Below, one piece after another: positions 36,890-47,821 of a stretch of DNA of 56,033 nt (position 1 is the stretch's first letter; every line of letters begins with the position of its first letter). Where the stretch lies: the NCBI GenBank assembly GCA_037176905.1, contig JBBBWG010028910.1, positions 1 to 56,033 of the forward strand, read 5' to 3'. This DNA comes from Azolla pinnata. Its lineage: Eukaryota; Streptophyta; Polypodiopsida; Salviniales; Salviniaceae. The position numbers were made by a program, and so were the translations under genes. Below the pieces are notes generated by a model. The model was not told the origin of the DNA. It did no database searches and was given only the letters and a program-made list of their open reading frames with translations.

Positions 36890-37635
36890 TCACCATCCAT
36901 AACCATAACCATCACCATCATCACACCACCACCACCATCATCATACCACCGTCATCATCATCATGTCACCACCATCACCATCATACCACAATCATCACCA
37001 TCACCATCATACCACAATCATCACCACCACCATCATCACCACCATCATCATCATACCACCATCATCACAACGCCACCAGCATCATCATACCACCAGCATC
37101 ACAACGCCACCATCATCATCATACCACCACCATCACCATCATACCACCATCATCACCACACACCATCATCACCACCACCATCACCATCACCACCACCAGC
37201 ATCACCATCACCACCACCATCATCACCATCACCACCACCATCATCACCATAATCATCATCACCATCACCATCACCACCACCGTCATCACCATCACCACCA
37301 TAATCATTACCATCACCATCACCACCATCACCATCACCATCACCACCAACATCATCACCATCACCATCACCACCACCATCATCACCATCACCACCATCAT
37401 CACCATCACCACCATCATCATTACCATCACCACCACCATCATCACCATCACCACCACCATCATCACCATCACCACCACCATCATCACCATCACCACCACC
37501 ACCATCACCATCACCATCACCACCATCACCATCACCATCACCACCACCATCATCACCATCACCACCACCATCATCACCATCACCACCACCATCACCATCA
37601 CCATCACCACCACCATCATCACCATCATCATGGGA
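36890..37635. repeat. large (CAY)n array, about 740 bp
   Basis: Nearly pure CAC/CAT triplets (ACCATCACC-type), with strong strand asymmetry: the + strand has almost no G. It stays open in several frames (poly-His, Thr/Ile, and Met/Val or Gly/Asp on the other strand), an effect of the repeat rather than a gene. Confidence 0.95.
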
Positions 37636-37790
37636 AGCTGTTAAACCGAGCTGAGCTATGGCGGAGAGTTCTTGAATCATGATGCAAGAACTGCAGTACA
37701 GTAGTATCCTCACATCCTCATCGCCCACCGGCACATTCATCATCACCATCACCATCGCCACCAGCACCCTCGTTATCAGCGTCGCCATCA

Positions 37791-38282
37791 TTGATGGATG
37801 CGATGCTGTTGAACTTGGGCTATGGAGGAGGGACTTTCTTGGACGAGGAACGAGCAGGATTATTGCTGCAGGCCCCCGGCTTGCTGATGAAGCCTGTGGT
37901 GGTTGGGCACACAGATTCTAGGGTTTGGGCGGCGGTTTCTAGGGTTGCTGGGGATCGAGAGCTGCGGCGCAAGGAGGATTCGAAGCTGGCTCGGGAGCGG
38001 CCGAAGGAGAGGAAGAAGGCGAGGAGGAGGTACACGGCGAGGGTCGGGAGAGTCGTGCTGACCAGGGTTTGGCGATGGCAGAAGCTGCTCAGCACGAGCC
38101 CCATCAACACCAGGCTCCTCAACCAACCCATCGCCTCTCCCGTCTGCTCCTTCTCTTTCTGCTTCGCCTGCTTCTGCTTCTACTTCTCCTTCTGCTTCGT
38201 CTGCTTCGTCTGCTTCAGCTTCTGCTTCGTCTGCTTCGTCTGCTTCTTCTGCTTCGTCTGCTTCTGCTTCTGCTTCGTCTGA
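37791..38282 (+). other. GC-rich open stretch, coding strand unresolved
   Basis: Both strands are open. The + frame (163 aa) reads RRKEDSKLARERPKERKKAR and RVGRVVLTRVWRWQKLLS before dissolving into a TCTGCTTCG minisatellite (38150-38280). A minus frame (38131-37820, 103 aa) starts MGWLRSLVLMGLVLSSF and has a hydrophobic stretch TLPTLAVYLLLAFFLSFG, consistent with a small membrane protein. Codons look plausible in both. Neither is recognised and no introns can be placed. Base composition differs sharply from the flanking DNA. Confidence 0.3.
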
Positions 38283-38324
38283 TTCCTCCCAACCGTCGCA
38301 CAGACGTGTCCCAAAGTCTATGCA

Positions 38325-38890
38325 TACATACATACATGCATGCATGCATACATACATACATACGCGCACATACATACATACACACATGCACATACATACA
38401 TACGCATACATGCATGCACACGCACACATACATACACACTACACGCATGCATACATTCATACATGCATGCATGCACATGCATGTATACATAAAGATTGAC
38501 GTGCGTCGATACATTCATGCATGCATGCATGCACTCGTACGTACGTACGTATGTGCGCACAGACATACATACATGCATACGCACACACACATGCACACAT
38601 GCATTCATACACATACATATATACATAAAGACTGACTGACGTTCGTTCATCAACACATCCATGCATGTATGCATGCACACATTCATACGTGCGTGCGCAC
38701 ATACGCACGCATGCATACACATGCATATATACAGAAACGTTCACGTTCACAGATACATTCATGCATGTATGCATATGTACAATTGTATGTACATGCATGC
38801 AAATTGACACCCACGCATACACACTACATTCATGCACCTGCATGGGCATACATACATACATACATACATGCATACATACATCGATGAATG
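38325..38890. repeat. long CATA/CATG microsatellite
   Basis: About 560 bp of degenerate CATACATA / CATGCATG / CACACATA tetranucleotide repeats, with interruptions such as AAAGATTGACGTGCGT and AAAGACTGACTGACGTTCGT that themselves recur. Open frames here are repeat artefacts. Confidence 0.9.
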
Positions 38891-39164
38891 TGTGCATGTG
38901 CGTACATGTATGGATATGGTGGATTCTTCACCACTTTCTACATATATGCATGTAGCAACAGATTTCATGGATTGTCTTCTCGCATATGTCAAGTACGTAG
39001 CTGACATGGGATAGATTTTTCCGAAGTCTCTTACGATGTATAAGAGTAGGTAGAAAGGCATCAGCTGTTGCGACATTTGTCTCGCTATATGAACATTTGA
39101 GCAGAAGATTGGAAAGCTTGTCAATAATGAGAAATGAACTCTAAACCCAATCATCGAGAACCCA

Positions 39165-39415
39165 AGAAAGGAAGAAAGAAAAAGATATAAAGACGTTTGC
39201 TTTAGGCCAAATGCAGGCATCCGCGTGACGCATTGTTGCGATACATGTTGTCAAATGACGAAATGCGAATTAACTTCTGATTCAGAAGGACGATCTGATT
39301 CACGTGTCATATAAACAAGCGTCAAGAATCCGTGAACATTATGTTCCACCTGGACTTCAACCCATTATCTTGTATTACATAATGCGAAGCCTAACCATTG
39401 AGGTAGCCAACCATG
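39165..39415 (-). mobile_element. tRNA-derived SINE-like element
   Basis: On the minus strand the head (39413-39340) reads GGTTGGCTACCTCAATGGTT, then AGGC, and later GGGTTGAAGTCCAGG. These resemble pol III A and B boxes with two or three mismatches. The other end reads TTGGCCTAAAGCAAACGTCT, then TTATATCTTTTTCTTTCTTT, the tail shared with 4253 and 31283. About 250 bp, a typical SINE length. Target-site duplications were not identified. Confidence 0.45.
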
Positions 39416-39427
39416 ACGTGAAATGAT

Positions 39428-39800
39428 AAATGCTACTTTTACGTAATATAGTGATTATTGATTGTATTTAGAGAAAACTGTGCAACTTTCTAGAATCTTT
39501 TAGAATATTCTATAACATCCTAGGATATTCCAAGTCTAGAACATTCTAGAATGTTCTAGAAATCTCTAGGCTAATCTAAAGAAAGCACAAAGAAGATGCT
39601 GATCTCCAGACCTCAGCTATTCGTAATATAGTTATTATTGTATTCAGAGAAAACTCTGGAAATTTCTAGAATCTTCTGCAACATCCTAGAATATACTAGG
39701 TCCAGAACATTCCAGAATGTTCCAGAAATCTCCAGGCTAATCAATAGAAACCTACAAACGGAGACGAACCCGGAAAAGAAAGCGCAAAGAAGATGCCGAT
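39428..39800. repeat. tandem pair with perfect heat-shock elements
   Basis: Two copies about 166 bp apart share CGTAATATAGT, AGAGAAAACT, TTTCTAGAATCTT, CATTC-AGAATGTTC-AGAAATCTC-AGGCTAAT, AAGAAGATGC-GATCTCC and AGACCTCAG phrases. Each contains five contiguous alternating GAA/TTC units with 2-bp spacers: GAA at 39539, 39549 and 39559 with TTC at 39544 and 39554; and GAA at 39705, 39715 and 39725 with TTC at 39710 and 39720. This is the heat-shock factor binding consensus. Such clusters are known in plant LTR-retrotransposon promoters, so a retroelement or LTR relic is likely. No coding region is attached. Confidence 0.7.
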
Positions 39801-40097
39801 CTCCCAGACCTCAGTCGTGCGAGATGATTGATCGATATGCTACACAATACACAGAGGGCTCGATCGATGCGAGGCATGGAAAGCTCGAGAGCGAAGATCG
39901 TAAAACACATCCGTATTCATATGTACATTATCTATATTTCATTGGTCATGTGGACATCTTCAGCCTTGGGCATTTGTTTCTATAAGAGAATTTCACCATT
40001 TTCAGAGGAGGGCATTTTGTGATGAAATTATGAAAACGGAAGGGCATCGCGGAAATTTCAGATATATGCTCTTCATGTTTGTTTATATGCTTCCTTC

Positions 40098-40225
40098 AAT
40101 CTGTGCAGGAAGCAGCATCCGATTCTCGCCGTCTCCCTTCAATCCGTGCAGGAAGCAGCAGCAGCAGCAAATTCTCGCCTTCTCCCTTCAATCCGTGCAA
40201 GGAAGCAGCAGCAGCAGCAAGTCTC
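40098..40225 (+). repeat. about 48-bp minisatellite in probable 5' UTR of the ML gene
   Basis: Three units carry GTGCAGGAAGCAGC, (AGC)n and ATTCTCGCCTTCTCCCTTCA. A good donor (CGTCGG/GTAAGTC near 40249) follows, and an acceptor (CATCAG near 41324) lies just before the ATG at 41350. This suggests a non-coding first exon and a leader intron of about 1.1 kb. Confidence 0.5.
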
Positions 40226-41349
40226 GAGAATTCTCTGTATAACGTCGGGTAAGTCTCCGCTAAAATCAGAGTTTCCTTTCAAACTCCGGTTGTGTTTTAT
40301 TCAACCGAACCGCAACCATTTCTTTCTCCGAGTCCTGTGCATTTTTATATCCCTGCCTTCATCTCTGCACTTGTGGGGGAACTTTATACAAAATTCGGCT
40401 TTTGCTTCTGGCTCTATTTTGATTCAATTAATTTATTTTGGAGGGATTTACACATTGACTGCTTTCTCTAAGCTATATGTATTTGTTCCCTTTTCTTTCG
40501 CTGTTTTATCTCGATAATGGAAGGATCTCTGTCAGCATTGATCTGTAGTTCCTTTCAAATAATATACCTGTAGTAATTTAATGAAAGGACGGGGCTTTCA
40601 GATTTTTCTTTGATTTGAGTCGTGCTATTTACGTTCATTCCTTCGTATGATAGAAAACTCAATGCAAAAAATAGGTATTTATCCCGTAAAAATCGTTTTC
40701 TAGCTTTCTGGGAAGGGGGAATACTATTTATAAAAAAACATATTCCAGTAAACTGTTAAGGTTGATCCGTATGTATTGATTTTCATCGAACGAAAGTAAT
40801 TGAGGTTTAGAAAAAAGATCTGTATGCTCAATTTGTAGAAATACAGGGCTAGCAACTAAAGGCCCAAGTTCCAGATAGCGTGTGATGAGGAGGCCGTTTG
40901 TCATAATAAGAGTTGTTGTGCCAACATCGTAGAGAGAGAGAGAGAGCGCTACATGCACATCCTCTGTGGCTGCTTATGGATGGATAGGTGCATATATGCC
41001 TTGACCATGCGTTTGTCATAGTTGCGTAAGCAAAGTGGATGAATAAATGGTGGTGGGATCTTGGATGGATAATTGGAATGGATGAATGTAGAAATGGAGA
41101 CTCTTTCCACAGACACGCCCAAATGTCTCAGAAAGCGTTGAAGATTCTGAAAAATAAATAGAAAATATTTTTTTTTGAGACTTAAAACTGGCAGTAGATG
41201 ATTCTCACGTGTCAAGTTTCATATCATTAGATAAAAGTGAAGAACCAGAAGAAATGGAAACTAGGATGGAAAGGTATTGGGATTTTGATTGATTAATTTG
41301 ATGTTATCCTTTGTTCTTCATCAGTGGAAATCAAGTCTTCTACAGTGAG

Positions 41350-42332
41350 ATGGATATCAGAGTGACAATATATGTAGTTATTCTGTTGATGGCTTCTTCC
41401 TCAATTGCTCACGGCGATAGCTCTTGGAGGCTTTGCAGTGAGTATTGCAGTATGCCAAGATACAAATTATTTTAGTTTTGTTTGAAAATAAATTTTTTTT
41501 TCATTTGAAATTAGGCCCCAATGAGGAATACAGAGTAACTGTTAAAGATGTACTGGTCAATCCGGATCCTGTGGTTAGAGGAAACGATGCAACATTCCAA
41601 ATCCCCGCCATTGCAAGTATGTTTCAATATGCGCTTATTATTCCTTGCGTTTCTCTCATTGAACGAGTTTCTTTGATCTAGAACCACTCTCTTCCCAGAT
41701 GCTTAGGATGTTTTCGTATTCATGCAATTTTCTATTGTGCTGGATATCTTCTGCACAGGTGAGCAAATCAGTGGTGGTACAGTGACAATCCAGGTTTACT
41801 ACTTGGGGGTTCCAGTACATACAGAAAAGGATGATCTTTGTTCAAAGACCAGTTGCCCTATTTTACCTGGCGAATTTGCTCTGAAAAATAATGAAGAGCT
41901 CCCCGATTTCACACCCACTGTATGTCTCTTCTCTCTCTCTCTCTCTCTCTCTCAAGATAACATGAGCTGTCTATCCATCTATCGTTTTTGTTTGAAATGA
42001 ATATATACAGAATACCTAGTCAAATTTGGACCTATTTTGTATGATAGTGAATACTTCATAATAGTGAAAATCAGTGTGTATTTATCCAATACTAAATTGT
42101 ACATGCCAAAAAAGAAATCCTGACTGTCCAAAATGCTTTGTAAACTTGTATTAGTTCATAGATTTGTTCACATGATCGAGAATCAACAGAAGACAGCATT
42201 GAACTTCTTTTGTGTATGTAGGGTGCATATCGATTGGATATGAAGATTCAAGATGACTCTGGTGATCTTCTTACATGTCTGAAGATTAACTTCCGGATAA
42301 GCTCAGCAACTACACTCAAGCAACTGCAGTAA
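41350..42332 (+). CDS. ML-domain lipid-binding protein (PG/PI transfer type)
   Basis: Four exons (41350-41437, 41515-41616, 41759-41919, 42222-42332) encode 153 aa, the usual size for the family. A signal peptide is clear (MDIRVTIYVVILLMASSSIA, then HGD). The mature part follows the MD-2-related lipid-recognition fold: EYRVTVKDVLVNPDPVVRGN, ATFQIPAIASEQISGGTVTI, VYYLGVPVHTEKDDLCSKTS, CPILPGEF, then YRLDMKIQDDSGDLLTCLKI to the end. Cys29, the DDLCSKTSC pair and the C-terminal LTC would make disulfides. Plant members are secreted or vacuolar proteins thought to bind phosphatidylglycerol/phosphatidylinositol or sterols. The ligand is not determinable here. The final Gln and stop follow LKQLQ directly. 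All introns are GT-AG. Confidence 0.9.
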
Positions 42333-43146
42333 AAATCAAAGCAGTCAAGTGCACCATGGCTTCGACTGATTTGCATACTCGGCTATCTGAACCGATTGGG
42401 ATACAAATATGGAAATCTCCATATCTGTTTTAGGTTTTCAATGTGTTCTGCATATACTTTGTTTCCAGCTTTCTCAGGAGTTATAATGAATGTATAGTTT
42501 TCTACACTATTCGTCACTCAACTATTTGTTCTTGTGTGATCATTTCAGCTGCTGTACAGCAATGTTTTATTGTACACATTATCTTGTCTAACTTCCGTTG
42601 CGTTATCTTGTCTAATTTCTGCTGGGATTGAGAAGTCTTTGGGAATTCTGTGTGTTATGCTGCTGTACAGTATGCATGCATAAGAATGTGTACTCGGTGA
42701 AAATATATCAATAGTACATGTATATCATCACTATATGATGATGGTGATATAGTGATGATGGTGATGCTGAAATCCATTAATGTGTCGCACTAGATTTAGC
42801 ATGGGGGGAAATCACAGCTTTTGCATATATGTAAAGCCATGTAAATGAGAGCTTCCATGTCCATCCTCTACTTGGACAAGTTCGAGGAATCATCAAATCA
42901 TTCGAGCAAAACCAATACTCTATCGATGTCTTTGATATAGCGATATATCGAATCGACGAAAGAGTATGGCATAACATCGGGGGGTTCGTTGCGGGAGATG
43001 AAATGCGTGGGTGGAATCGCATACAAGGTGTCCGTGTATGTCCATGTTCCATGTTCCATGTGCATGTGGAGTTGGGGCTATGACCAAAATCTGGTACTAC
43101 TACAAACCAACACTAACCACAAGTTCCTCTTCTCTTCTTTCTTGTT

Positions 43147-43181
<35 letters not shown>

Positions 43182-43512
43182 AAGAAGAAGAAGGAGAAGA
43201 AGAAGAAGAGTACAGGAAAAAGCAGCCACAGAAGAGGATAAGAGGGTAAGCCAAGCTTTTGTGACATGGAGCTATGTCTGCCAAAGAAAAAGAAAAGGTG
43301 GGGAGGAAATTTGAAAATGGAAAATAAAACAGAAAACAGACTTGTGGATTATCCACCCTCAAGGAATCAGAGAGTGAGAGACAGAGAGAGAGAGAGAGGG
43401 AGAGAGAAGGAGAAACCCTCCCAAGAGGATTAGGGTTTGCCATTAATTCCTCCTTTCAGAGCTGGGAAGTGATCCCGAAAGACCCATTTTTCAAAGGCAG
43501 TAGTCCACCCTG
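42333..43512. other. ML gene 3' flank and SHMT promoter
   Basis: GA-rich tracts at 43145-43215 (GAAGAA) and 43377-43410 (AG)n precede the SHMT start; such GA repeats are common in plant core promoters. A GATGAT/GTGATG run lies at 42735-42768. No separate gene seen. Confidence 0.5.
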
Positions 43513-46500
43513 ATGGCTATGGCTGTGGCAGCTCTGCGCCGGTTGCGCCCTAATTCCGCAGTTGCGCCGTGGATTGCAGCTCGCCACTCGGTATTTCGCC
43601 CTTTGTATTATTACCATTTTCAGCACATTCTGCTTCTTTATCTATGTTGAAATGCTTCTTCATCTTTCCGCTACGGGTTGTATAGGAACCCCATTTTGTT
43701 TTGCCCCTCAGAAATTTCCTTTTCTTGTATGCTCTATGGTGATGGATTGGGCGATGGGTTTTCATATCTAATGGTTTCTGGATTGATAATGATGGATTTC
43801 CCCTCTCCCCCCTTATTTCTGTCTTTCTAATGTTTCTCTTCGATTCGACGATTGTTATTGTGTTTTAATACTTCATAGTAATGCGGTAGTGCCACCGAGG
43901 CTGATCCTTCTTCCATATTTCACGATACATGGGCAAAAGTTTGTGAATTTGCAATCAGTGATTAGGGTTTGGAGCTATGTTGTCAATTCTATATTGACTT
44001 CGTTAATCTGTTTGGTTCATCAGTCAGCTCTTGCAAATGAAGCCGCATATTCTCGCTTCGAAAGCTCCAAGGAAAAATCACACGTTACGGTATTCACCTC
44101 GAATCCTTTTTCAATTTATTCTTAGCTGATTCTCATGATACGCTGATCATGTAGACACTCCCTAAGAAGGTTCCATTGAATCTCTCTCTAAGTTGGGTTT
44201 TCTTACAGCTCTACATATTGTTCTTTCTTATCACAGTGGCCCAAGCAGCTGAATGCGCCACTGGAAGAGATTGACCCTGAGATCACAAATATTATAGAGC
44301 TCGAAAAGAACCGTCAATGGAAGGTGAGCTTGTTTGTTGATAGTGTTTTTTTCTTAAGGCCTTTGACACGAAGAAAGAAATAATGATTCATAACACCCCT
44401 GAAAGACTATAGTGGCATCTGGGAGAGATCTGGACTTAAAACAAGAATGTTATCAATTGAACTTATGGATCAACAGGGCTTAGAGTTAATTCCATCCGAG
44501 AATTTCACATCCTTATCAGTCATGCAAGCAGTTGGATCTGTGATGACTAACAAATACAGTGAAGGTTACCCTGGAGCACGTTACTATGGAGGGAATGAGT
44601 AAGTGATAATAGATAGATACTTTAAGTTCCGGATATTCCACCTTCAAATGTAGTCTATAACTTATTGGAGTTTCGCAATGGATGAACCAAACATAAATTT
44701 GGATAGTTCTACCATGCATCTTCCAGATTCATCGATATGGCTGAAACCTTGTGTCAAAAGAGAGCACTGGAAGCTTTCCGGCTTGATCCAGCTAAATGGG
44801 GAGGTATGGGATGAACGTCTTTTTTCTTCTAGACTTTTCTCGCACATTATTTTGTGAGTCTAACATTCTGGGTTTTTTTTAAAACAGTGAATGTGCAGCC
44901 CTTGTCTGGATCGCCTGCAAACTTCCATGTTTATACTGCATTGCTGAAAGCTCATGATCGAATAATGGCCTTGGATCTGCCGCATGGTGGCCATCTTTCA
45001 CATGGTTATCAGGTGAGCATCACGATTTAAAATATTCTATATCTGATCTTGTGCATAAAACTATATATTTCCCTAATGCATGATTTCAAATCAAGATTCT
45101 GACGAATTTTGTGTTTGCAGACGGACACCAAGAAGATCTCTGCCGTTTCAATTTTCTTTGAGACTATGCCATATCGGTTGGATGAGTCCACTGGTCTCAT
45201 TGACTATGACCAGGTCCTTTGATCTCCATTCGATCCACAATCGTGCTTAGAATTGCTGGAAATGTTTTGAGTATTTGTCCTAAAAAACCAGTTTCTTTTG
45301 ATTGTTTCAGTTGGAGAAATCTGCAACCTTATACAGACCGAAACTTATTGTGGCAGGCGCTAGTGCCTACTCAAGGCATTACGATTATGCTAGGATGAGA
45401 AAGGTAGCATCCTTTTTTCACATCATGTGTATCTACAGACAACAGAGGTATGTATGTGGAATGGTGAAATCAAACAATGAAGAAAGAGTGTTTTGCAAAA
45501 CAGGTTTGCGACAAGCAAAAGGCTATTCTTCTCGCTGATATGGCGCACATAAGCGGATTAGTGGCTGCTGGTGTTGTGCCTAGTCCATTCGACTATGCGG
45601 ATGTTGTGACAACCACAACACACAAATCACTTCGGGGTCCCCGTGGGGCCATGATCTTCTACAGGAAAGGGTTGAAAGAAGTGACCAAACAAGGTCAGGA
45701 GGTAAAATTCTCGCTGTTCTCTTAGCTTTGGAGAAAGCAAACCCCTTGATTTGTCTGAAACTCTGCGATGATGAAGTGCTATTCTAGTAAAGTTTGAGGA
45801 CATGGGGAGTATTTGGTATGGATATTTTGTTTCTTTGGCCATTACTGATATTCTGGTTGGTGGATGATTGCCTGCAGATTGTGTATGATTTTGAGGAGAA
45901 AATCAATGCTGCCGTTTTCCCCGGGCTTCAAGGAGGTCCACACAACCACACTATTACTGGACTTGCTGTAGCTCTGAAGCAGGTATTTACTCGAGAAAGA
46001 AAATGAGTGTCAAGTAGAGAAATGTGTTGCTTTGCTGATACACAATAAAAATTGAATGGATAGAATTTATGGTCGAGAACAAGTTCAAGGTAGAAAGTAT
46101 GGCATAGTTCAATAATCGAGAAACTAGTTGAGGGTTGAATGAATGGTGTAGTGAGAGTCAAATTCTACTGATCCACAGAGAAAACGGAGTGTATAATGTA
46201 GCGATGACTTTTACGATAAAAAAAGAAGAAAATTACCGATTACTCACCCAGGGTTATTATTGATTATTGATTATTCGATAAAAAAAGAAGAAAATTACCG
46301 ATTACTCACCCAGGGTTATTATTGATTATTGATTATTCGTGTTTCTCGTGTCAGGCTGCATCGCCAGAATTCAAAGCTTACCAGGAGCAGGTTTTGAGTA
46401 ACTGCAGTCGCTTTGCCAATGTAAATGTCTGTCTATGCACTACATTGAAATTTATGAAATTGTCTAGAATCTACGTATATGTATATAAGTATAGAATTAT

Positions 46501-47821
46501 ATGCATGCATATTTGTATACATCTGTAGTATATGAAAACATGTAAGTATCTTGCTGAGATCAATATCACCTCTGATTTGCAGGCATTGAAGACCAGAGGC
46601 TATGAGCTTGTTTCTGGTGGCACAGACAATCACCTGGTTCTTGTAAACTTGAAGACTAAGGTAGTTCAATTAAAAAAAAAAAACTCTTTTCTTTTGGGTA
46701 TTGTTTTCTCCGTAACCACATCGTAGAAATTAATCACCAGCAGTCACATAAGCAAGCTCATCAGTTAATCATGATATGCAAACAATTCTCTGCTTACATG
46801 ATATAAAACCATACCATTGTTGGTGGGGGGATATAAAAGCTAGTCATCTGCATCAATTAATCATGATATGCAAACGATTCTCTGCTTACATGATATAAAA
46901 CCATACCATTGTTGGTGGGGGATATAAAAGCTAGTCATCTGTTTTGCGCATATACACCCTACTCACATCTGACATCATACATTAAACTTGTTAACAGCGT
47001 GTGTATTAAACGTTGGTAAGGTCAACAGTGTGGATAAGATCATCGTGATGGCATTAAATCAATAATCGGTTAAATGACACAAAAGCATTCTATTGTTGAG
47101 TAATAAAAATGGTTGGATTTGCAAACAATTTGTTGGGAGTGATACATTAGAAACAAGCTGCCAATTGGTATAGAAACATGAATGTATATATAGAAACAAC
47201 CTCGCAATTGGTATAGAAACGATCATCTGGACTCGGGATCTAAATGATTTGTCTGCATCAGGGAATCGACGGATCAAGAGTGGAGCGTGTAATGGAGCTA
47301 TGCCACATTGCAGCGAACAAGAACACAGTGCCTGGAGATGTATCTGCTATGGTTCCTGGTGGTATCAGAATGGGTAAAGGCTCTCTTCATATCCTCATTA
47401 TCAGATCATATAGATGATGAGCACAATAACTGATTTATGCATATTCCACTTCCACATTTAGAGAACATGCTTTCCCTGTTTTCTGATTTCAGGAACTCCT
47501 GCACTCACTTCAAGGGGATTCACTCAAGAGGATTTTGAGAAGGTGGCTGAATTCTTTGATGGGGCGGTGAACCTTGCCCTGAAAATCAAAGCAGCTACCA
47601 AAGGTCTGAGTCCACTGTTTTTTGGCATTAAATCGAAACCTTCCACAGAACATTATTCATATGATTCAATGTCGTTTCCAGGTACAAAGCTGAAGGATTT
47701 CAATGGGGCTATCGGAAATTTCCAGTCGGAGATCGACTCACTTCGCTATAATGTTGAAGAATATGCCAAGCAATTCCCTACAATTGGGTTCGAGAAGGCC
47801 TCGATGACGTACAAGAACTAG
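43513..47821 (+). CDS. SHM1: serine hydroxymethyltransferase, mitochondrial
   Basis: Fifteen exons (43513-43590, 44024-44089, 44237-44323, 44477-44598, 44727-44803, 44888-45012, 45121-45213, 45311-45403, 45504-45701, 45878-45982, 46355-46420, 46583-46660, 47262-47373, 47493-47603, 47682-47821) join in phase to 516 aa. It interconverts serine + THF and glycine + methylene-THF using PLP; with glycine decarboxylase it is part of photorespiration. An Arg/Ala-rich N-terminus ([20 protein letters not shown]) acts as mitochondrial presequence. Signatures: [100 protein letters not shown] with the PLP Lys at 288, [24 protein letters not shown] and [17 protein letters not shown]. The C-terminus, [14 protein letters not shown], is that of the mitochondrial branch. 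No key residue is missing. Confidence 0.97.
46205..46940 (+). repeat. short tandem duplications in SHMT introns
   Basis: Two adjacent copies of about 62 bp (CGATAAAAAAAGAAGAAAAT, then TACCGATTACTCACCCAGGG) end just before exon 11. Two copies of about 95 bp (AATTAATCATGATATGCAAA-type, GTTGGTGGGGG, AAGCTAGTCATCTG) lie at about 46765-46940 in the intron after exon 12. Near identity of the copies indicates recent duplication. Confidence 0.8.

Noticed and set aside
36832..37682. Long open frames rich in His, Thr/Ile, Met/Val or Gly/Asp
   Set aside because: They are direct translations of the (CAY)n array, open in many frames at once, without normal amino-acid composition.
38069..38955. Cys/Met/His/Thr-rich frames across the CATA array
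   Set aside because: Repeat artefacts present in several frames on both strands.
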